Program-made: the position numbers and the translations under genes
Part shown: piece by piece, positions 37,101 to 40,506 of the stretch
Numbering within the stretch: position 1 is the first letter of the stretch
Layout: the number at the start of each line of letters is the position of its first letter
Notes under the pieces: generated by a model
Databases searched by the model: none
The model's input: only the letters and a program-made list of their open reading frames with translations
What the model was told of the DNA's origin: nothing
Source of the DNA: Desulfuromonadaceae bacterium
GTDB lineage: Bacteria; Desulfobacterota; Desulfuromonadia; Geobacterales; Pseudopelobacteraceae
NCBI GenBank assembly: GCA_028683435.1
Contig: JAQUIG010000025.1
Span: 1 to 40,506 of the forward strand
Direction of reading: 5' to 3'
DNA: 40,506 bases

Positions 37101-37690
37101 TCGTCCAGCATGAAGCGCATATCATCATAAGAAATTTCCTCAACCTTCTGAATCTCGTGGGAGGTGCGGAAGCCATCGAAATAATGAAGGAATGGAATGC
37201 GGCTGCGCAGGGTTGAAGACTGGGAGATCAGGGCAAAGTCCATGACTTCCTGAACGTTGTTGGAACAGAGAAAAGCCCACCCGGTTGCGCGGCAGGCCAT
37301 GACATCGGAATGATCACCAAAGATGGAGAGAGCTTGTGCGGCAATGGCACGAGCGGTTACATGAAACACCGTTGAGGTCAACTCGCCAGCGATCTTGTAC
37401 ATGTTCGGGATCATCAAAAGAAGACCCTGGCTGGCGGTGAAAGTCGTGGTTAATGCCCCCGCCTGCAGAGCGCCATGAACTGCACCTGACGCGCCACCCT
37501 CGGACTGCAGTTCGGCAACGGTCGGGACAACTCCCCAGATGTTTTTCTCGTTTGCAGCGCTTTTGGCGTCAGATATTTCGCCCATAACCGATGATGGGGT
37601 GATCGGGTAAATGGCGATGACTTCGTTGGTGGCGTGAGCCACGTGGGCGGCGGCGGTATTGCCGTCGATGGTAACCATCTTTTTGCTCAT
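34112..37690 (-). CDS. por: Pyruvate:ferredoxin (flavodoxin) oxidoreductase, single polypeptide
   Basis: Oxygen-sensitive cytoplasmic enzyme converting pyruvate and CoA to acetyl-CoA, CO2 and reduced ferredoxin, or the reverse for carbon fixation. 1192 residues from the ATG at 37690, preceded by GAGGAGG. Order: domain I with YPITPSSVMGE, domain III/gamma region, two ferredoxin clusters (CIQCGICSFVCP near 700 and CTGCGACAYNC near 750), CQGCGETPY ligating the proximal cluster near 825, and the TPP site GDGWAYDIGFGG near 980 with VYSNTGGQASKSTP. Length equals NifJ-type enzymes. Flanked by terminators on both sides, so it is probably transcribed alone. Confidence 0.97.
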   Translation of the reverse strand: MSKKMVTIDGNTAAAHVAHATNEVIAIYPITPSSVMGEISDAKSAANEKNIWGVVPTVAELQSEGGASGAVHGALQAGALTTTFTASQGLLLMIPNMYKIAGELTSTVFHVTARAIAAQALSIFGDHSDVMACRATGWAFLCSNNVQEVMDFALISQSSTLRSRIPFLHYFDGFRTSHEIQKVEEISYDDMRFMLDDKLIAEHKLRGLNPDRPFMRGTAQNPDVYFQGRETVNSFYPACEKIVQEEMDKFGKLTGRKYKLVEYVGAKDADRVVIVMGSGADVVQDTVENLMKSGEKVGVIKIHLYRPFPLDAFVKALPKTVKKIAVLDRTKEPGSLGEPLYLDIRTAIGEAMADGKFKFDGYPVIVGGRYGLGSKEFNPAMAKAVLDNLKTKKPKNKFVVGIEEDVTGCSLAVDYSFKNPMPGTYEAMFYGLGSDGTVGANKNSIKIIGEETNNNAQAYFVYDSKKAGSMTTSHLRFGKKPIRAPYLVQEADFVACHNFSFLEKYDLLARAKNGATFLLNAPFAHDEVWDTMPKEVQQQIIDKKLRFFVIDGVKLGNEIGLGPRINVIMQTAFFKISNIIPLKDAVSSIKGAIKKSYGKAGEAVLAMNYKAVDAGLNNFYEVKVPAKATSKLKMAAAVSSKAPKFVKDVTGVIVAGLGDNLPVSKMPADGTFPTATSQYEKRNIAVDIPVWDEKLCIQCGICSFVCPHAAVRLKAYDAELLKKAPKTFKSADCKITEMAGKKLTVQVAPEDCTGCGACAYNCPAKDKQNPAHKALDMHFQPPLRAAEAENFDFFLSLPDVDASKLKLETLRSNQLVRPLFEFSGACQGCGETPYLKLLTQLFGDRMLVANATGCSSIYGGNLPTTPYAKRADGRGPAWSNSLFEDNAEFGFGMRLTVDQFTKSARDFLSDLAGTKGFAAAKLAKEILAAPQITQADIETQRGRVDELKKALKGSKLAAAKQIAPFMDYLVNKSVWCIGGDGWAYDIGFGGLDHVIASGRNINLFVLDTEVYSNTGGQASKSTPMGAVALFAAGGKPVSKKDLGMIAMSYGTVYVAQVSMANPAQCIKAMMEAEAYDGPSLIIAYSHCIAHGINMTTAVDEQKKAVNSGYWPLYRYNPALAAECKNPLQLDSKVPSIEFSDYTAGQNRYRMLKKANPEQAQELMEKATEGVKSHFAYYQKLASLTYEEICEKK

Positions 37691-37735
37691 GTGTTCCTCC
37701 TCAGTGGGGTGTATGCTTAAACAACTGCCGAAATT

Positions 37736-37765
37736 AAAAAACCGGGCAATAACAAAGGATTGCCC
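37736..37765 (-). terminator. Intrinsic terminator after recR
   Basis: GGGCAAT (37765-37759) and ATTGCCC (37750-37744) on the minus strand pair around an 8-base loop and are followed by GGTTTTTT. It begins about 10 bases after the recR stop and separates recR from por. Confidence 0.8.
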
Positions 37766-37775
37766 CTGCCATGCG

Positions 37776-38369
37776 TTACAACTCGTTTCTTCCCTGCAGC
37801 GCCCACTGTACGGTGGCCGCATCGACAAACTCAATATCACTTCCAAGCGGGATGCCATGTGCCAGGCGACTGATTTTGACAGCGGTCGGTTTCAGTATTT
37901 TAGTCAGATAAAGTGCCGTTGCTTCACCCTCAACGGTGAAATTGGTAGCGATCACCACTTCGTTGACCGACCCTGCTTCAATGCGCTGCACAAGCTCTGC
38001 TATTCGTAACTTCGATGGCCCGATACCTGCCAGCGGCGAGATGGCGCCCTCCAGTACATGGTAGACACCCTGATAGGCGTTGCTCCGCTCAAGAGCCATC
38101 AGATCCTGAGAATTTTCGACTACGCAGATAATGCCGGTATCCCGGTTGCCTGTGCAGATGGAACAAGGGTCACTCTCTGTGATGGCAAAGCAGGTTGAGC
38201 AGGGATGCACCCGGTCTCTGACCTCACACAGCGTTTCTGCCAGTGCTGTCATGTTGCCCGGCGATTTGAGCAGATGAAAAGCGAGGCGGAGCGCGGTTCG
38301 TTCTCCGATACCCGGCAACTTTTTCAGTTCTCCTACCAAATGCATCAATGAGGATGATTTTGTTAACAT
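37776..38369 (-). CDS. recR: Recombination mediator protein RecR
   Basis: Works with RecF and RecO to load RecA at gapped DNA. 197 residues from the ATG at 38369, equal to the usual length; a GTG at 38381 in frame would add four residues without a better ribosome-binding site. KKLPGIGERTALRLAFHLL is the helix-hairpin-helix region, CSTCFAITESDPCSIC the four-cysteine zinc finger, and ICVVENSQDLMALE the Toprim domain. It belongs to the common dnaX-ybaB-recR order, though here about 250 bases with a possible small RNA separate it from ybaB. A TATAAT lies at 38407-38402 on its strand but no -35 box is clear. Confidence 0.96.
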   Translation of the reverse strand: MLTKSSSLMHLVGELKKLPGIGERTALRLAFHLLKSPGNMTALAETLCEVRDRVHPCSTCFAITESDPCSICTGNRDTGIICVVENSQDLMALERSNAYQGVYHVLEGAISPLAGIGPSKLRIAELVQRIEAGSVNEVVIATNFTVEGEATALYLTKILKPTAVKISRLAHGIPLGSDIEFVDAATVQWALQGRNEL

Positions 38370-38415
38370 AAAATCCGGCACAAATAAAACATATTTTTAG
38401 TATTATAGCGACGTT

Positions 38416-38451
38416 AAAAAAGAAGCTCCCCCGCTCTGGGCGGGGCAAGCT
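38416..38451 (-). terminator. Intrinsic terminator in the ybaB-recR gap
   Basis: CCCCGC (38445-38440) and GCGGGG (38434-38429) on the minus strand, extended by AGCT on both sides across a bulge, are followed by CTTTTTT. It lies well downstream of ybaB and upstream of recR, so it ends some other transcript or controls read-through into recR. Confidence 0.7.
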
Positions 38452-38531
38452 GTGACCAAAAACCACGAAGGAGCATTAAAATCAGGAATCCTTGCCTGCT
38501 GTAATAGAGTAGAACAGGCCACTGTATACAG
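38416..38531 (-). ncRNA. Possible small RNA in the ybaB-recR gap
   Basis: The minus strand has TTGACT (38566-38561), a 17-bp spacer and a weak TAATAG (38543-38538), then a region with TACAGCAG/CTGCTGTA pairing (38534-38527 with 38503-38496) and AAGGA/TCCTT pairing, ending in a strong terminator at 38451-38416. The product would be about 115 nt. No known RNA family was recognised. The -10 match is only three of six, so an independent transcript is uncertain; it might be a recR leader or an insertion-element remnant. Confidence 0.28.
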
Positions 38532-38548
38532 CAGTTACTATTAGCCGA

Positions 38549-38563
38549 ACTAAAACTTTTAGT
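38549..38563. repeat. 15-bp palindrome in the ybaB-recR gap
   Basis: ACTAAAA and TTTTAGT are perfect inverted copies around a single C. The palindrome overlaps the candidate -35 box and spacer at 38561-38566, as an operator might. Confidence 0.45.
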
Positions 38564-38566
38564 CAA

Positions 38567-38598
38567 ATTAAAATATTAAACGGATCGGCTCAGCCGAT
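38567..38598 (-). terminator. Likely terminator after ybaB
   Basis: ATCGGCT (38584-38590) and AGCCGAT (38592-38598) form a perfect inverted repeat. On the minus strand it starts about 25 bases past the ybaB stop and is followed by a T-rich stretch (CCGTTTAATATTTTAATTT). The small loop and interrupted T tract make it moderate. Confidence 0.5.
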
Positions 38599-38622
38599 TA
38601 ACATCTCAACCAGCTGATACTG

Positions 38623-38937
38623 CTAGAAAAGTCCCGGTATGCTCATGCCGCCGGTTATTTTGGACATTTCGTCCCCCATCTCGGCATGAACTTTCTTCAA
38701 AGCCTCATTGGCTGCGGCTATTACGAGATCCTGCAGCATTTCAACATCATTCGGGTCGACCGCTTCTTTTTTTATTTCCAGTGAAATAATCTCGTTTTTC
38801 CCGTTCACCGTAATTGTTACGGCTCCGCCCCCCGATGTCGCCACGGCAGTTTTTAAACTCGCATCTTCCTGCAGTTTGGCCATTTTCTGCTGGATCATCT
38901 GGGCCTGCTTCATGATATTCGCTAATCCCTTTGACAT
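38623..38937 (-). CDS. ybaB: Nucleoid-associated protein YbaB/EbfC
   Basis: Small DNA-binding dimer of 104 residues found next to dnaX and recR in most bacteria. SKGLANIMKQAQMIQQKMAKLQE is the first helix, followed by VATSGGGAVTITVNGKNEIISLEI, the conserved sheet, and a second long helix; the tail (MSIPGLF) is typical. The ATG at 38937 follows GGGGGAAAA; the open frame extends upstream into unrelated sequence. It is 46 bases downstream of dnaX and probably on the same transcript. Confidence 0.96.
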   Translation of the reverse strand: MSKGLANIMKQAQMIQQKMAKLQEDASLKTAVATSGGGAVTITVNGKNEIISLEIKKEAVDPNDVEMLQDLVIAAANEALKKVHAEMGDEMSKITGGMSIPGLF

Positions 38938-38983
38938 CTTTTCCCCCTGATATTTTCTTGATACTGCTCGTTGCGCCGGACCG

Positions 38984-40506
38984 CTAGATTCCCCGTACGT
39001 CGGTGATGCTGCAACCGAACACCCGCTCCGCCTCTCTGACGACCGGATGCTTTGCAACCTCTTGTTTCAGCTCTTCAAGATGCTGCTCGGCGTCACTCTT
39101 TTTTTTTTCTGCCAACGACAGTGGCGCGTCGGCGAAGCCGGCTTCAATCGATTTTACCCGGATGGTGCTGCTTCCGCCAGTAAAGGTGGAGGCGAGAGCT
39201 TTTACCTCAGCGATAAATTCGACATCCTGGGCGGCGATCAGGTAGTAACTCCCGGCGGGGAAGCCTATTTCAATCAAACCGTTTTCCTGTCTGAGCGGGC
39301 TGCCATGCTCAAGCACAGATCCGAGCTGGCGGTCCTTCTCATTGACAAAAGCCACAAAACGGCCCCAGTCAGCCTCCCCTCCGGTCGATGGGGAGAGCGG
39401 GGCGGCAGCAGCGGGAGGCTGCGTCTGCCGGGACGGGACTGCGTGCGCCGGCTCTGCCCGCTGCGGCGCGGGAGTGACACGGGCGGCTTCCCACGGGAGA
39501 GTCGGTGTATGAACCGCAGCCGTTTCCAGCGTTTTTATTTTTTCGATCAGCTCCTGAATCGGCACCAGTGGGGCCAGCAGAGCTGCTTTTAAAAGTGCCA
39601 TCTCCACAATCAGGCGGGGGAAGCTGGCATACCCCATTTCGGACTCAGCCTTTATAAACAGCGTCAGGCGGCGCTGAATGTCCAATGCTGTTATATGGAG
39701 TGACTGCTGTTGCAGTTCATCAAGTTCCGCCGCTGTTATCTCGAGGATTTCTTCCGGTTTTTTGACCGAGCGGATCACCAGCAGATTGCGAAAATGCTCA
39801 ATCAGCTCCTGACAGAACTGACGCATGTTATATCCGACCAGATCGACCTGCCTGATTCCGGCAAGCACGCCCTGGGTGTCGCCCCCGAAGATCGCCGCCG
39901 AAATTTCCGCCAGCAGGCGCCGGTCGATGGTTCCGAGCAGCGTCCCGACATCTTCGTCTTTGACGTCGTTTCCGCAGAATGCGAGCACCTGATCGAAGGC
40001 GGTCAGCGAGTCACGCATACTGCCGTCCCCTTTGCGGGCAATCAGCGCCAACGAGCTGTCGGAGACCGTCACCGACTCTTTGTCGGCAATTTCGCGCAGT
40101 CGGGCGATGATCTTCGGCAGCGTGACCCTTTTAAAGTCAAAACGCTGACAGCGTGACAGTATTGTCACCGGTAGTTTGTGCGGCTCGGTCGTGGCAAAGA
40201 TGAACTTGACATGCTCCGGCGGCTCTTCGAGCGTCTTCAGCAGAGCATTGAAGGCGTTGGTGGAGAGCATGTGGACTTCGTCAATGATGATGATGCGGTA
40301 ACGGCTGTGGGAAGGGAGGTATTTGATGTTGTCGCGCAGGTCGCGGACGTCGTCGACGCCGTTATTGGAAGCGCCGTCGATCTCGAAAACATCGGTTGAG
40401 GTGCCTTTGGTTATCTCGATGCATTGCGGGCAGACGTTACACGGTTCGTGCGTGACCCCCCGTTCACAGTTGAGTGTCTTGGCCATGATGCGGGCGGTAC
40501 TGGTCT
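38984..40506 (-). CDS. dnaX: DNA polymerase III subunit gamma/tau, N terminus outside the window
   Basis: Clamp-loader ATPase of the replicative polymerase. The frame is open to the right edge, where TSTARIMAKTLNC follows the P-loop that must lie just outside. CERGVTHEPCNVCPQC provides the four zinc-binding cysteines, IIDEVHMLSTNAFNALLKTLEEPP the Walker B region, and the oligomerisation domain follows. A proline/alanine-rich linker leads to a C-terminal domain ending HPVVREAERVFGCSITDV. About 507 residues are visible. Ten consecutive A at 39108-39099 on the coding strand lie 37 codons before the end, and the -1 frame stops at once; see the findings. Confidence 0.95.
   Translation of the reverse strand, partial: TSTARIMAKTLNCERGVTHEPCNVCPQCIEITKGTSTDVFEIDGASNNGVDDVRDLRDNIKYLPSHSRYRIIIIDEVHMLSTNAFNALLKTLEEPPEHVKFIFATTEPHKLPVTILSRCQRFDFKRVTLPKIIARLREIADKESVTVSDSSLALIARKGDGSMRDSLTAFDQVLAFCGNDVKDEDVGTLLGTIDRRLLAEISAAIFGGDTQGVLAGIRQVDLVGYNMRQFCQELIEHFRNLLVIRSVKKPEEILEITAAELDELQQQSLHITALDIQRRLTLFIKAESEMGYASFPRLIVEMALLKAALLAPLVPIQELIEKIKTLETAAVHTPTLPWEAARVTPAPQRAEPAHAVPSRQTQPPAAAAPLSPSTGGEADWGRFVAFVNEKDRQLGSVLEHGSPLRQENGLIEIGFPAGSYYLIAAQDVEFIAEVKALASTFTGGSSTIRVKSIEAGFADAPLSLAEKKKSDAEQHLEELKQEVAKHPVVREAERVFGCSITDVRGI
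39093..39108 (-). promoter_or_regulatory. Candidate frameshift/slippage site in dnaX
   Basis: The coding strand reads A10 followed by GAGTGA. In frame zero this is GAA AAA AAA AAG AGT GAC; a -1 shift reads AAA GAG TGA, ending the protein one codon after the lysines. The core AAAAAAGAGTGA equals that of the E. coli dnaX site that makes gamma. Here only the last 37 residues would be lost. No clear stimulatory stem-loop or internal Shine-Dalgarno was found. Confidence 0.45.

Noticed and set aside
38452-38520. Possible remnant of an IS200/IS605 (tnpB) element end in the ybaB-recR gap
   Set aside because: There is a GC-rich hairpin but no transposase fragment or second end, so the origin cannot be supported.
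1-40506. CRISPR arrays, tRNA or rRNA genes, prophage or intact insertion sequences
   Set aside because: No regularly spaced repeats, tRNA-like cloverleaf signals, rRNA signatures, integrase or transposase genes were seen.

Overview
The window is a 40.5 kb chromosomal stretch of ordinary, gene-dense housekeeping DNA at roughly mid-to-high GC. Gene content and order suggest a Geobacter-like member of the Desulfuromonadales: a complete dcw cluster with ddl inside it, a one-polypeptide pyruvate:ferredoxin oxidoreductase next to recR-ybaB-dnaX, cobalamin-dependent MetH, and a UbiD/UbiA/UbiX set of the kind used for menaquinone by the futalosine route. The taxon is inferred from gene families and order, not from a marker gene. 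There are no rRNAs, tRNAs, CRISPR arrays, intact insertion sequences or prophage genes.

Layout. (1) 1-14941, plus strand: division and cell-wall cluster, ftsI (3' end only)-murE-murF-mraY-murD-ftsW-murG-murC-murB-ddl-ftsQ-ftsA-ftsZ. Most junctions overlap or abut. Breaks with visible signals lie between ftsI and murE (terminator, 15-bp inverted repeat, -10 box), before ftsZ (promoter) and after ftsZ (terminator). (2) 15045-16243: a SlyD-like FKBP with a cysteine-rich insert, then a TRIC/UPF0126 membrane protein. (3) 16238-17410, minus: ppiC-folD. (4) 17683-21841: mscL, a convergent RdoA/SrkA-type kinase, rsgA and a CBS/DRTGG-regulated family II pyrophosphatase. (5) 32675 down to 21863, minus: nine closely spaced genes, folK-YHS protein-fsa-glgA-ubiD-ubiA-ubiX-glycosyltransferase-metH. 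(6) 34033 down to 32853, minus: a small unknown protein and an NAD-binding epimerase. (7) 40506 down to 34112, minus: dnaX (5' end outside the window), ybaB, recR and por, with terminators after ybaB, recR and por.

How it fits together. MurC/D/E/F, MraY and MurG make lipid II from UDP-MurNAc (MurB) and D-Ala-D-Ala (Ddl); FtsW and FtsI polymerise and crosslink it at the septum built by FtsZ, FtsA and FtsQ. FolK and FolD supply folate and one-carbon units that MetH uses for methionine. UbiD, UbiA and UbiX probably serve quinone synthesis. Por feeds central carbon metabolism and reduced ferredoxin, Fsa and GlgA handle sugar phosphates and glycogen, and DnaX, YbaB and RecR serve replication and repair.

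No new multi-gene system stands out. The least explained items are in the gaps and inside known genes: a compact promoter-palindrome-structured-RNA-terminator unit at 32731-32844 that looks like a small RNA gene with an anti-Shine-Dalgarno loop; a second possible small RNA unit near 38416-38566; a run of ten A in dnaX that reproduces the core of the E. coli dnaX frameshift site; a palindromic repeat inserted in frame in murG; the cysteine-rich insert of the FKBP; and several operator-like repeat clusters.
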